Part shown: in pieces, positions 33,891-44,200 of the stretch
How positions within the stretch are numbered: position 1 is the first letter of the stretch
Layout: every line of letters starts with the position of its first letter
Assembly (NCBI GenBank): GCA_900758885.1
Contig: CAAETD010000023.1
Span: 1-53,868 of the forward strand
Origin: an uncultured Collinsella sp.
GTDB taxonomy: Bacteria; Actinomycetota; Coriobacteriia; Coriobacteriales; Coriobacteriaceae
Direction of reading: 5' to 3'
Length of the DNA: 53,868 nt
Notes under the pieces: model-generated
Database searches by the model: none
What the model was told of the DNA's origin: nothing
Seen by the model: only the letters and a program-made list of their open reading frames with translations
Position numbers and translations under genes: made by a program

Positions 33891-35236
33891 GCGGTGGCGC
33901 GGCCTAGCCAGTTGCCACTGTGGTGGTAGATGGTGAACATCGTGGCCGTGATGAGCCAGGTTACGGGGTAAACCAACAGCAGGTGCTCAAGAGACGGATC
34001 GAACGGCATAATCGCAAACACCCAGATCACCCTCAAGACAACGGTGCCAAAGATGGTGAGCATCATAGGCTGCAAGCTCACGCCAGCGCCGCGAATGGAG
34101 CCCGACGCGTTCTCGATAATCGAGAAGATCGCGTAGAACGGCGCGATGAAATGAAGAATCGTCGTGGTGTACGCCGAAATCGAAGCATCGTCGACAAACA
34201 AACGCGACAGAGGACCCGAGAACACCAGGAGTACGGCAGACAGGCCACCAATGAGCATAAACGAAAGCACGAGCGACGTGTGATATCCCTTGCGCATGCG
34301 CTCGTAATTGCGCGCGCCAAAGTTCTGCGCCGAGAACGTAGTGATCGATACGCCGAGCGCCTCGGTCACCATCCAGATAATGCCATCCAGGCGCCCAGAT
34401 AGACCCCAAGCAGTCGTGACATCGGCGCCTAACGAATTAACCGACACCTGGATCAGCACGTTCGAGATCGAATAGGCAGCCGATTGAAAACCGAGTGGCA
34501 GACCACACGAGATCATACTCTTGCAAATACCGCGATCGATGCCGAGCTTAGACAGCGAAAGACGCCATGCGCCCGGAGCGCGCATCATGCGCAACACGAT
34601 CATCGTTGCATTGGAGCAAATGGTCAGCGCCACTGCGATGCCGCAGCCCAGCGCCTCCATATGCAACACAGCGACAAAGATGATATCCAGCACCACGTTA
34701 ACCAGGCAGCCAGAGGCAATGATCACAGCGGGGCCGCGCGTGTCGCCCACGGCACGCAGCAGTGCGGTTCCCATATTAAGCAGCAGTGCCGCAACCATCG
34801 CGGCAAAATAACAGCGAGCATAGGCCACGCCCTCGGCCAATAGTTCATGCGGCGTGTTCATAAGCACCAGCATGGGCTCAACGAACACTATGCCAAGAAT
34901 CGAGAAAACGATACCGCCCACCAGCGCGAGCGTCATGGCTGTATGGACCGAACGACTCAGTCGCTCATCATCGTGCTGACCAAAATACTGACCGGTAATG
35001 ACCGCGCAGCCGGCGCCGACGCCAACGCAAAAGCCAATGCAGAGCTCGGTGAGCACCATCGTAGCTTGAATGCCACCTAGCGCGAGCTTGCCGCCAAACT
35101 GACCGACGATATAGGTACCGATAAGCGTGTAGGCCTGCTGAAAAAACGAACTAAAAAAGATGGGAACGCACAGCGAAAGCAGCTGCTGCCAAATAACACC
35201 CTGCGTTACATCGATAGCCGTAGATTTCTTAGCCAC
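33887..35236 (-). CDS. MATE family multidrug efflux transporter
   Basis: This 449-residue membrane protein has 12 hydrophobic segments in two homologous halves, typical of MATE sodium- or proton-driven drug exporters. The family motif at the start of the first half (QQLLSLCVPIFFSSFFQQAYTLIGTYIVGQFGG) and its counterpart in the second half are visible. The start is a GTG 5 bases after GGGGAGG; an ATG lies 11 codons upstream without an SD. The substrate cannot be inferred. Confidence 0.93.
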   Translation of the reverse strand: MAKKSTAIDVTQGVIWQQLLSLCVPIFFSSFFQQAYTLIGTYIVGQFGGKLALGGIQATMVLTELCIGFCVGVGAGCAVITGQYFGQHDDERLSRSVHTAMTLALVGGIVFSILGIVFVEPMLVLMNTPHELLAEGVAYARCYFAAMVAALLLNMGTALLRAVGDTRGPAVIIASGCLVNVVLDIIFVAVLHMEALGCGIAVALTICSNATMIVLRMMRAPGAWRLSLSKLGIDRGICKSMISCGLPLGFQSAAYSISNVLIQVSVNSLGADVTTAWGLSGRLDGIIWMVTEALGVSITTFSAQNFGARNYERMRKGYHTSLVLSFMLIGGLSAVLLVFSGPLSRLFVDDASISAYTTTILHFIAPFYAIFSIIENASGSIRGAGVSLQPMMLTIFGTVVLRVIWVFAIMPFDPSLEHLLLVYPVTWLITATMFTIYHHSGNWLGRATA

Positions 35237-35361
35237 ACGCCCTCCCCAAAAGCGTACGTCAACCGACAAAACAGTAATTAAAGACCTAAGCTAATAGCAG
35301 CTTAGCACCGACCGACGTCGACCGAAACACCCCGAGTCAGAGCCCGGTGCAAACTATCTGC

Positions 35362-36276
35362 CTAGTGATACAGCCCCGGCTGGTAGTGATACTCGTTGCT
35401 CACGTGCGGGCACAGCTGCCAAAAGGCGACGGCACTCGCCGCGGCCACGTTGAGCGAATCGACCCCGTGCGCCATCGGAATACGCACGGCTCGGTCGCAG
35501 CCCGCGATAGTCTTGGCGCCCAGGCCGGCACCCTCGGTGCCCATAAAGATCGCCAGGCGATCAACCTCCTGCAGCGCAGGATCGTCCAGCGAAACGGAGT
35601 CGTCCGTCAGTGCCATCGCAGCGCACGAAAAACCGGCTTCGTGCAGTGCCGCCAGGCCATCGTGCGGCCACACACGAGCCTCGCTGCCAATACGCGTCCA
35701 CGGCACCTGAAACACCGTGCCCATGCTCACGCGGGCCGAGCGACGGTACAGCGGGTCGCAGCACGTCGGACTGACCAAAATACCGTCGACATTGAGCGCG
35801 GCGGCCGAGCGGAAAATCGCACCCACGTTCGTGTGGTCGACAATACCCTCGAGCACGCACACGCGCACCGGGCGCTCCCCCGCCGCCTCAACGACGCCAC
35901 CCAAGAACTCATCAACCGGAATCTGCCGCGGGCGACGAAACGCCGCGAGCGCACCGCGCGTCACGTTAAAGCCCGTCAGCTGCTCCATGAGTTCCATGGA
36001 AGCCACGAACACAGGAACCGGACCTGCGCCCTCGCGCACAACCAGGCGCTCAAACAGCGGCATCATCTGGTCGAGCCAGCGTTCGCCCAAAAGAAAGCTC
36101 ACCGGCTCATATCCGGCGCGAACCGCGCGCTCGATAACCTTGGCACTCTCGGCGATAAAGATGCCCTTTTGCGGCTCTAGCACGCAGCGCAGTTCACGCT
36201 CGGTCAGTCGCACGTAGGCATCGAGCCGCTCGTCCTCGAGCGAATCAATTCGCAGAACCTCAACGGCATCAGTCAT
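35362..36276 (-). CDS. TrmH/SpoU-family RNA 2'-O-methyltransferase
   Basis: This 304-residue protein has an N-terminal substrate-binding domain and a C-terminal SPOUT domain with the motif set NVGAIFRSAAA, IFMGTEGAGL and IPMAHGVDSLNVAAA. It methylates rRNA or tRNA ribose; the target is unknown. The ATG at 36276 follows GCAGGCTGC. The gap to the MATE gene holds only a small 7-bp hairpin (35286-35305). Confidence 0.92.
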   Translation of the reverse strand: MTDAVEVLRIDSLEDERLDAYVRLTERELRCVLEPQKGIFIAESAKVIERAVRAGYEPVSFLLGERWLDQMMPLFERLVVREGAGPVPVFVASMELMEQLTGFNVTRGALAAFRRPRQIPVDEFLGGVVEAAGERPVRVCVLEGIVDHTNVGAIFRSAAALNVDGILVSPTCCDPLYRRSARVSMGTVFQVPWTRIGSEARVWPHDGLAALHEAGFSCAAMALTDDSVSLDDPALQEVDRLAIFMGTEGAGLGAKTIAGCDRAVRIPMAHGVDSLNVAAASAVAFWQLCPHVSNEYHYQPGLYH

Positions 36277-36385
36277 AGCAGCCTGCCCGCACCCTTCTTT
36301 ACAGCACATCTATACCAAACGAGGCGACGCTAAGCGCCGCCCCATACATTCAATCAACCCGATAATACCGTTCACGCCAGGCGAT

Positions 36386-36904
36386 TTACGCCTCAACGCG
36401 ACGATACGTCACGAACTCATAATCGACACCCTCGTCGCCCTCGCCCGAGGCAATCGTGGCAACACCGCCACGCCACGCAATCTCCCACGCGGGATCGGCG
36501 TCCAAATCGGGAAAGTACGTGTCCACGGCATGAGTGCAATGGTTGTGCGTGACCTCGGCCTCGGCGCAATACGGCAAAAACTGCCGATACACCTCGCCGC
36601 CACCGATCACCCAGGCAACGGGCTCATCGGCAACCGCGGCGAGCGCCTCGTCGATGCTATGCACCACGTCGACGCCCTCGACAGCAAAATCCTCGTCGCG
36701 GGTAAGCACGATATTGCGACGGTTCTTGAGTGGACGCCCACCGGGAAAACTCAGCAGCGTCTTGCGCCCCATGATGACCGGGCAGCCCTTGGTGCAGGCC
36801 ACAAAATGGCGCATGTCAGCGCGATTGGACACCACCATGTCGCCCTCGCACCCAATGCCCCAATCGTCACACACGGCAACGATAGCAGATAGCTTACACG
36901 TCAT
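36386..36904 (-). CDS. folA: Dihydrofolate reductase
   Basis: DHFR regenerates tetrahydrofolate from dihydrofolate with NADPH. The 172-residue enzyme has the N-terminal AIVAVCDDWGIG, the NADPH-binding MGRKTLLSFPGGRPLKNRRN and WVIGGGEVYRQFLP motifs. The ATG at 36904 was chosen; a GTG is 3 codons upstream. It starts 9 bases after thyA, a standard pair. Confidence 0.95.
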   Translation of the reverse strand: MTCKLSAIVAVCDDWGIGCEGDMVVSNRADMRHFVACTKGCPVIMGRKTLLSFPGGRPLKNRRNIVLTRDEDFAVEGVDVVHSIDEALAAVADEPVAWVIGGGEVYRQFLPYCAEAEVTHNHCTHAVDTYFPDLDADPAWEIAWRGGVATIASGEGDEGVDYEFVTYRRVEA

Positions 36905-36913
36905 GAGCACCAC

Positions 36914-37762
36914 CTACACCGCAATGGGAATGTTCTTGACCTGCGGGCCGTGCTCATAGCCCTCGACGATCAGGTCATCGGTCGTAAACGCATAGAAGTC
37001 ATGCACATCGGGGTTGAGCGTTACCTTGGGTGCCGCAAACTGCGGACGCTCGATAAGTTCGCGGACAATATCGACATGACGGTCGTAGATATGGGCGTCG
37101 GCGATCACATGCAGCAGCTCGCCGGGAATCATATCGATCGACTGCGCAACCATCATCAGCAAGATGGCGTACTGGCACACATTCCAGTTGTTCGCGGCCA
37201 AAATGTCCTGGCTGCGCTGGTTGAGAATCATGTTGAGCGTCGGCTTGTCGTCCTGCGGGCGCTGCGTGACGTTATAGGTCACGCTGTACGCGCACGGATA
37301 CAGGTGCATCTCGGACAGGTCGCTAAACACATACGTGTTGGTCATGATGCGGCGACTGTACGGTGTGTGCTTAAGATCGTACAGCACTCGGTCCATCTGA
37401 TCAAAATCGCCCTCGGCGTAATGGCTCTTCTGGCCAATCTGATAGCCGTAGGCTTTACCGATGGAGCCAGTCTCGTCGGCCCACTCGTCCCAAATATGGC
37501 TGTTGAGGTCATGGACGTTATTAGACTTCTTTTGATAGATCCACAGGATCTCGTCCATCGCAGACTTAAGAGCCGTGCGGCGCAGCGTAAGCGCAGGGAA
37601 CTCCTCGCGCAGGTCGTAGCGCGCCGTGACGCCAAAGTTTTTAATGGTATAGGCAGGGGTGCCGTCCTCCCACACCGGGCGGACCTTTTGGCCCTCGGTG
37701 GTGGTGCCATGGTCCAAGATATCGCGGCACATGGTTACAAACTGTTGATCAGCCTTGCTCAT
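36914..37762 (-). CDS. thyA: Thymidylate synthase (ThyA)
   Basis: ThyA makes dTMP from dUMP using methylene-tetrahydrofolate, which becomes dihydrofolate that DHFR recycles. The 282-residue protein has the active-site cysteine in LYPCAYSVTYNV and the C-terminal folate region. The start is the ATG behind AGGAGGG. A perfect TATAAT is at 37802-37797 (minus), about 35 bases upstream. Confidence 0.95.
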   Translation of the reverse strand: MSKADQQFVTMCRDILDHGTTTEGQKVRPVWEDGTPAYTIKNFGVTARYDLREEFPALTLRRTALKSAMDEILWIYQKKSNNVHDLNSHIWDEWADETGSIGKAYGYQIGQKSHYAEGDFDQMDRVLYDLKHTPYSRRIMTNTYVFSDLSEMHLYPCAYSVTYNVTQRPQDDKPTLNMILNQRSQDILAANNWNVCQYAILLMMVAQSIDMIPGELLHVIADAHIYDRHVDIVRELIERPQFAAPKVTLNPDVHDFYAFTTDDLIVEGYEHGPQVKNIPIAV

Positions 37763-37796
37763 TGACCCTCCTGTCAGTCGCCTACAAGCAAGATTT

Positions 37797-37802
37797 ATTA
37801 TA
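37797..37802 (-). promoter_or_regulatory. -10 box of thyA-folA
   Basis: The minus strand reads TATAAT, 34 bases before the thyA start. A good -35 hexamer is not seen; the G/C-rich upstream (TGTGGG) is weak. It divides the divergent region from the DUF134-NifX gene. Confidence 0.55.
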
Positions 37803-37848
37803 GCCCAGGCGCACGCGGCCCCACAGCCCAAACATAAGCCCTCATTTT

Positions 37849-37914
37849 CTGACATATGACGGAAATTCCTTGCGCAAATCGGCACGTTCGCTATTCTATT
37901 GTTGACATATGTCA
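37849..37914 (+). promoter_or_regulatory. Two operator-like palindromes and promoter of DUF134-NifX gene
   Basis: A perfect 12-bp palindrome TGACATATGTCA at 37903-37914 and a near copy TGACATATGACG at 37850-37861 lie 53 bases apart, close to five helical turns. Between them are TTGCGC (37870-37875) and TATTCT (37892-37897), 16 bases apart. The right palindrome covers the predicted transcription start, so repression by a dimer, perhaps the encoded protein itself, is likely. Confidence 0.6.
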
Positions 37915-37928
37915 GATTTGGAGAGTGT

Positions 37929-38693
37929 ATGGCAGGGAGACGCGAAAAACTGCGCCGCGTTGGGATCATCCCCGAATATCGCGGCTTTACCCCCGATGGC
38001 CTTGCCAGCGGAGACGCTATCGATATGACGGTCGACGAGCTCGAGGTCCTGCGCCTATGCGACCTGGAAGGACTCAATCAGGAGGAAGTCGCCCAGCACA
38101 TGGGCATTGCCCGTGCCACGGTGGCGGCAATCTGCAGCCGCGCGCATCGCAAGGTGGCAAACGCATTGGTCAATGGACGGGCGATTATCATCGAGGGCGG
38201 CAATATCGCATACTCCCCCATCACCACGACAACGGCCGCATGGCCAGCAAAGGAGGTCGACACCATGAGGGTGGCAACGACGTACGACAACGGCAACATC
38301 TTTATGCACTTTGGCCGCAGCGAGCAGTTCAAGATCTATGACATCCAGGACGGCATGGTGCTCAACGAGCAGGTCGTGGGCACCGGCGGCACCGGTCACG
38401 GCGCGCTGGCGGGTCTGCTCGCCAATGGCGACGTGGACACACTCATCTGCGGCGGCATCGGCGGTGGCGCTATCAACGCGCTTGCTCAAGCCGGCATCAC
38501 GGTCTATGCGGGCGCCCAGGGCAGCTGCGATGCCTGCGTCGAGGCCCTCATTGCCGGCACGCTCGCGCAGACCGGCGAGGCCACGTGCGGCTGCCACGGC
38601 CATGACCACGAGCACGCCCATGAGCACGGCGAATCCTGTGGCTGCCATGGCCATCACGAGCACGAGGGCCACGAGGGCTGCGGCTGCCACTAA
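37929..38693 (+). CDS. DUF134-NifX fusion with Cys/His-rich tail, putative metal regulator
   Basis: This 254-residue protein joins three parts. Residues 1-95 are a DUF134 helix-turn-helix (VLRLCDLEGLNQEEVAQHMG). Residues about 112-215 are a dinitrogenase iron-molybdenum cofactor (NifX/NifB C-terminal) domain. The last 35 residues hold three CGCH units (220-223, 237-240, 251-254) with 6 cysteines and 12 histidines, a likely metal-binding tail. The SD is GGAGAG. Its palindromic upstream sites suggest autoregulation. No nitrogenase genes are present, so the domain probably binds an Fe-S or other metal centre. Its role is inferred, not known. Confidence 0.82.
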   Translation: MAGRREKLRRVGIIPEYRGFTPDGLASGDAIDMTVDELEVLRLCDLEGLNQEEVAQHMGIARATVAAICSRAHRKVANALVNGRAIIIEGGNIAYSPITTTTAAWPAKEVDTMRVATTYDNGNIFMHFGRSEQFKIYDIQDGMVLNEQVVGTGGTGHGALAGLLANGDVDTLICGGIGGGAINALAQAGITVYAGAQGSCDACVEALIAGTLAQTGEATCGCHGHDHEHAHEHGESCGCHGHHEHEGHEGCGCH

Positions 38694-38755
38694 CGGCACG
38701 GCACCGCGAACTCGGGGCGCGATACTGAACGCAACCCAACAATCAAAGCCAACAA

Positions 38756-38789
38756 CAAAGGCCACCCGGTAGCTTCCGAGTGGCCTTTG
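38756..38789. terminator. Bidirectional terminator between DUF134-NifX and ffh
   Basis: A stem of 10 bp plus further pairs past one mismatch (38756-38769 with 38776-38789) lies between a plus-strand gene and ffh on the minus strand. On the minus side TTTGTTGTT follows; on the plus side the tail is weak. Confidence 0.65.
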
Positions 38790-38813
38790 CCATATCAAGC
38801 TGGAATTACAGCA

Positions 38814-40289
38814 CTATTTCTTATTACGCATCTGCGCTTCCATCTGGCGCAGCAGGTCCATATCGGACTTGGGGCCGCCCGTACCCAGGCCGCCCATGCC
38901 GCCCAGACCCATAGCGTCCAGGCCGGGGATATTGGGCATGCGCATCTTCTTGCCCTTCTTACCCTTCTTGCCCTTCTTGCCGCCGGCCTGTGCCTGATTG
39001 GCCATCGTGCGCATGCGGCCCATCATCTTGTTCATCTCGCCCCACTGCTTCATAAGGCTATTGACCTCGGTGGGGGTCACGCCGGCGCCCTTGGCAATGC
39101 GGGCACGGCGCTGGCCATTGATGATGGAGGGACGCAGACGCTCCTCCTTGGTCATCGACATGATAATGGCCTCGTTCTTATCGAAGATGCCCTCGTCCAG
39201 GTTGCCACCCATCTGGTTGAGCGCACGCTGGCCGCCGGGGAGCATGCCCAGGATGCCCTTCATGCCGCCCATCTTCTTGACGGCCTTCATCTGGTCGAGC
39301 ATGTCGTTCATGGTGAAGCCCTCGCGCAGCATTCGCTCGGCAGCCTCGAGCTGCTCGGCGTCGGCCGCCTCCTGGGCCTTCTCGATAATGCCGACAACGT
39401 CGCCCATGCCAAGAATGCGCTTGGCCATACGATCGGGATAGAACGGCTCCAGCGAATCGGGCTTCTCGCCCATGCTCACGAACTTGATGGGCTTGCCGGT
39501 CACCTGGCGCACGGAAAGCGCGCCGCCGCCACGGGCATCGCCGTCGAGCTTGGAGATGATCACTCCGTCAAAGTCGGTGCGCTCGGCAAAGGTCGAGACG
39601 ACGTTGACGATATCCTGGCCGGTCATGGCATCGACGACCATCAGCACCTGATCGGGCTTGACGGCCTTCTTGATGTCCACGGCCTCCTGCATCATCTGCT
39701 CGTCGATCTGAAGGCGACCGGCGGTATCGACGATGACCACGTCACGCAGGTGGTCGACGGCCTCCTGGATGGCGCCCTTGGCGATGTCGACCGGGTGCTC
39801 GCCGTCGCCGCGGAAGACCGGCACGCCGATCTCTCCACCGAGTGTGGCCAGCTGGTCGGCAGCGGCGGGACGGTAGACGTCGCACGCGGCGAGCAGCGGC
39901 GAGCGGCCCTGCTTCTTGAGCTGGTAGGCCAGCTTTACGGCCGCCGTGGTCTTACCGGAGCCCTGCAGGCCCACGAGCATGATGACATTGGGAATGCGGT
40001 TGCTAAAGACGAGCTTGCTCTCGGTGGAGCCGAGCATCTCGGTGAGCTCGTCGAGCACGATCTTGACGACGTTTTGCGCCGGCGACAGTGACTCCATGAC
40101 CTCGGCGGTCATGCAGCGCTCCTTGGTCTTGGCGACGAACTCCTTGACGACCTTGAAGTTGACGTCGGCCTCTAGCAGCGCCATGCGAATGTCGCGCATG
40201 GCCGAGGTAATGTCGGCCTCGGTCAGCTTACCCTTGCCACGCAGGCGGTCAAATGTGTCGTTGAGGCGATCGCTCAGGGAATCAAACAC
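38814..40289 (-). CDS. ffh: Signal recognition particle GTPase Ffh
   Basis: Ffh binds 4.5S/SRP RNA and signal sequences and docks ribosomes to FtsY. The 491-residue protein has the N domain, the G domain with GLQGSGKTT (from residue 107), DTAGRLQID and KLDGDARGGG, and the Met-rich M domain. The C-terminus has a GKKGKKGKKGKK repeat before a Met/Gly-rich end. The start is GTG behind AAGGAG. It starts 10 bases after ftsY. Confidence 0.96.
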   Translation of the reverse strand: MFDSLSDRLNDTFDRLRGKGKLTEADITSAMRDIRMALLEADVNFKVVKEFVAKTKERCMTAEVMESLSPAQNVVKIVLDELTEMLGSTESKLVFSNRIPNVIMLVGLQGSGKTTAAVKLAYQLKKQGRSPLLAACDVYRPAAADQLATLGGEIGVPVFRGDGEHPVDIAKGAIQEAVDHLRDVVIVDTAGRLQIDEQMMQEAVDIKKAVKPDQVLMVVDAMTGQDIVNVVSTFAERTDFDGVIISKLDGDARGGGALSVRQVTGKPIKFVSMGEKPDSLEPFYPDRMAKRILGMGDVVGIIEKAQEAADAEQLEAAERMLREGFTMNDMLDQMKAVKKMGGMKGILGMLPGGQRALNQMGGNLDEGIFDKNEAIIMSMTKEERLRPSIINGQRRARIAKGAGVTPTEVNSLMKQWGEMNKMMGRMRTMANQAQAGGKKGKKGKKGKKMRMPNIPGLDAMGLGGMGGLGTGGPKSDMDLLRQMEAQMRNKK

Positions 40290-40299
40290 TGGTTACTCC

Positions 40300-41217
40300 T
40301 TAGTTGGACTCGCCCACCAGGGCGCGGCAGAAATCTTTGGCATTGAACTCCTGCAGGTCATCGACCTGCTCGCCCACGCCGATGCGCAGGATGGGAAGCT
40401 TGAGCTTCTCGGCCACGGCCATGGCGATACCGCCCTTTGCCGTGCCGTCGAGCTTTGTCATGATAATACCGTCCAGACCCAGCGCCTCGTTAAACTCGAG
40501 CGCCTGGTTGAGGCCGTTTTGGCCCGTTGCGGCATCGATCACGAGCACGACATAGACGGGCATGGGGCCGGCGGCCATATTGGCGGCGCGCTTACGGGTC
40601 ACATTGACCACCTTGGCAAGCTCGCGCATGAGCTCGGGGCTCGTGTGCAGACGACCGGCGGTATCGATGAGCACCAGGTCGCTGCCGCGCTTGTCGGCCT
40701 CGTCGAGCACGTCGTAGCAAACACTTGCCGGGTCGGAGCCGCGGTCGCGCTTGATGACGGGGACGCCAGCTCGCTGGCCCCACACATCGAGCTGCTCGAT
40801 AGCTGCAGCGCGGAAGGTATCGGCCGAACCGATCACGACGTTCTTGCCGCGGGCGGCCATGGCGCTCGCGATCTTACCGACCGTCGTGGTCTTGCCGGCA
40901 CCGTTAATGCCCACAAACAGCACGCAGCTCGGCGTATCGGAGAACGGATCGCGCTCGATGGGCACAAAGTGCTGCTCAAGCTGCTCGGCCAGGGCGCGAC
41001 GGAGTTGCGGGGCGGTCTTGAGGTTCTTCTTAGCCGCGGCATCACGCAGGTCATCGGAGACCTTTATGGCGACCTCGGCGCCCATGTCACCCATGACGAG
41101 GGTGTCCTCAAGGTCCTCCCAAAAATCCTCGTCGACCTCGCCGCCAAAGTAAAAGACCTCGTTGAGGGCCTCGCGACTGCGCTCAAGTCCGCGCGAGAGA
41201 GCATCGAAGAATCCCAT
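40300..41217 (-). CDS. ftsY: SRP receptor FtsY
   Basis: FtsY is the membrane-associated receptor GTPase of the SRP pathway. The 305-residue protein contains only the NG core: GINGAGKTT at 103-111, DTFRAAAIEQLD, DTAGRLHTS and TKLDGTAKGG. The acidic N-terminal A domain of E. coli is absent, as in many Gram-positives. It overlaps smc by one base (TAATG). Confidence 0.96.
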   Translation of the reverse strand: MGFFDALSRGLERSREALNEVFYFGGEVDEDFWEDLEDTLVMGDMGAEVAIKVSDDLRDAAAKKNLKTAPQLRRALAEQLEQHFVPIERDPFSDTPSCVLFVGINGAGKTTTVGKIASAMAARGKNVVIGSADTFRAAAIEQLDVWGQRAGVPVIKRDRGSDPASVCYDVLDEADKRGSDLVLIDTAGRLHTSPELMRELAKVVNVTRKRAANMAAGPMPVYVVLVIDAATGQNGLNQALEFNEALGLDGIIMTKLDGTAKGGIAMAVAEKLKLPILRIGVGEQVDDLQEFNAKDFCRALVGESN

Positions 41218-44200
41218 TATGCATTCACGACCTTTCCGGTTTCGCGATCGAGTTTTTGCGAGACGACGCGACTGACGCCGTCGGCTTGCATCGAGACGCC
41301 ATAGAGGACGTCAGCGTCCTCCATAGTACGGCGCTGATGTGAAATGACCAAGAGCTGCGTATCGGAACGCAGTACATCAAGGGCGCCGATGAGCTTGGAC
41401 AAGTTGGCGTCGTCGAGCGCCGCCTCGACCTCGTCCAGCACATAAAACGGCACCGTACGTGTGCGGTACACGGCAAAGAGCAGGGCGAGCGCCGTCAGGC
41501 TCTTCTCGCCACCCGACATGAGCATCATCTTGGTGATACGCTTGCCGCGCGGCTGCGCCACGACCTCGATGCCCGTATCAGCCGGATGCTCGGGGTCAGT
41601 CATCTCCAGATGAGCCTGGCCTCCCGGGAAGAGCATGGCGAAGATCTCGCGGAAGTTCGCATCGACCTTCTCGAAGGTTACCAGGAACGCCTTGCGCATC
41701 TTACGGTCGATAGCCACGGTGATCTTGGTGAGCGCCTTACGCGCGCTCTCCAGATCGGCCAGCTGCTCCTCGATGTAATCGGCGCGGCGCTTGAGCTGCT
41801 CGTACTCTTCCATGGCAACCTGGTTCACAGGGCCCAGGTTGTTGATTTGGCGCACGAGCTGGTTGAGCTCACGCTCGGCAGCGTCGCGGTCGGTGGGCGC
41901 GGGAAGCATGAGCGCTTCCTCGAGTACCGTGGTGCCGTCGGCGGTGATGGCCTTGATGGCCGCCTCCACCTGCACCTCGAGCTTGCCGCGTGCGACCTTG
42001 AACTCGTTTTGCGTCGCGGCAGCGGTATCAACCTTATCTTTGGCGCGAGCGACTTCGGCCTTGGCGTCCTCGATGGTCTTCTTGAGCGAGGCGGAGTCTG
42101 CCTCCTCGAGCGAAGCCTGGTCACGAAGGCGCGCGGCCCAGTCCGAGGCGCGCTCCAGCAGGGCCGAGTAGCGCTCGTGCATGGGATCGACGCGCAGTCG
42201 CAGCAGCTCAAGCGAGCGCGAAGCCTGGCGCGTTCCGCGGATACGGCGGTCGATACCTTCCAGACGATGCTCCAGATCGGGAACGCGGCCCTTCAGCGAA
42301 CGCAGGCGTTCACTCGTCTGGGCTAGGCGAACCTTGGCGTCGGCGAGCTTGCCGGAAGCCTCGGAATCGTCACGGCGAACGCGGTCGAGTTCGTCGTTGG
42401 CCTCGGCAATCTGCAAGCCCAGATCACTTGCCTGCGCGCGGGCCTCGTCACGCGAACGGGTGAGTTCATCAACCCGCGAGCGCGCAGCGCGAACGGCTTC
42501 GGAGGCCTGCTCGCGGCGCTTGGAGATGCGCACGCGCTCGACCTCGGCATTGTTGGCGCTTTGCTCCAAGCGGCCGATCTCGGAGAGCAGCGAGCGGCGC
42601 TCGCCCTCAAGACGGGCGATCTCGCCGGCGGCATCGCCCTCAGCGGCACGCGCTTCCTCAACGGCCGCATTGGCCTCGATGACCTGATCCGACACATGCT
42701 CAAACACAGCGGCCAAATCGGGCTCAAGCCCCTCCAGCTCGCGAATGCGACGCTTACGCTCCAGAGCACCCGACGCCTCGCCGGCATCGAGGCCCACACG
42801 CACCAGGCCGCCACAGCTTACGCGGGCGCCATCGGAAGTCACATAGGTCACACCGTCAACGACAGGCGCAGCCAGCGCGGCAGCCAAGTCATCGACCACG
42901 TAATAGCCGCCGAGCAGCGCCTCGACGACGGGTCCGTAGCCTGCGCGCACGGACAGACGATCAACCAGACGGGTACCGGAGGCGCCCACAGCGGCGGTAA
43001 AGCCGCTCACGCCGCGCGCCACCAGCAGTGCCTCGCCCGAGGCCTTCTTTTGGTCCAGAGCCGCACGACCGGCACGCTCAAGCGTGGCGGCGTCATCAAA
43101 CAGCAGCGCATCGATATCGCCGGCGAGCAATTGCTCAACCAGGCCCTCAAGCTCGCGCGGGGCCTCCAGCACGTCGCCCAGACGACCCAAGACGTCGTCG
43201 CCCAGCGCACCCACCAGACGGCTCACGAGCGGCGAGCTGTCGGCCATGCGGGCATCGAGTTTCTTTTGGCTGGCAAGCTCCGAGCGCACCTCGGACAGCT
43301 TGTTGCGCGCCTCACTCTCACGATTACGCAGGTCCTTCAGGGCCGCGCGTGCTGTCTCGGTGGCCTCACGCGCATCAACCTGAGCCTGGCGCACTTCCTC
43401 AAGAGCGCCTTCAAGCTCCTCGGCGCGGTCGCGACGGCTCTCGAGCGAGGCCGTGACCTCCTCGAGCTGCTCGTCAATCTGCTCCAGGCGCGAGGCATAC
43501 ATGTTGTCCTCGACCTCGGCATTGCTCAAGGAATCCTTCACCTTGGCAAGCTCGAGCGCGGCGTTATCGGCTACGCGCTGAACATCGCGTTGCTCACGCG
43601 TAAGCTGCGAAATCTGATTGTCGAGCGCCACGCGCCGCTCGTGGAGCTCAGCGGCGGCAGGACCAGCGGCGTCAACGTCCTCCTGGGCCTGCATGTGCGC
43701 ACCGGTCACTTCCTCAAGCTGCGCACGCGCGTCCTCGAGCTCCTCGACCACGCGACGTCGCTGATGCTCGGAGCTCGAAATCTGCCCGCGCATGTCAGAC
43801 AGGCGCGACACCATGTTGTGGCCCTTTTCCTCGAGCAGGCGCATGTCGGAGTTAATGCGGCCGACCACATCTTGCATATGGCGGCGCTGCTCGCCCAGAT
43901 CGCCCACAAACAGGCCCTTTTCCTCGAGCATGACCTGGAGCTTCTCGAGCTCGCGCTCCTTTTCGCCCATGCGGTACTGCGCAAGCTCCAGCTCGGCGGC
44001 ACCTTCCTTGGAGCGGCTCTCCAGGTCGTTCCACTGCGACTGCAGCGAACGCAGCTCGTCGACAGCCAGCATCTGCGTAAGCTCGTTCGCGCGCGAAGAC
44101 AGCTCTTTGTACTTACGCGCGCGATCGACCTGACGCTCTAGCGGCCGCAGCTGACGGGCGATCTCCTTATTGATGTCGCGGGCACGCGTCAGGTGCTCGT

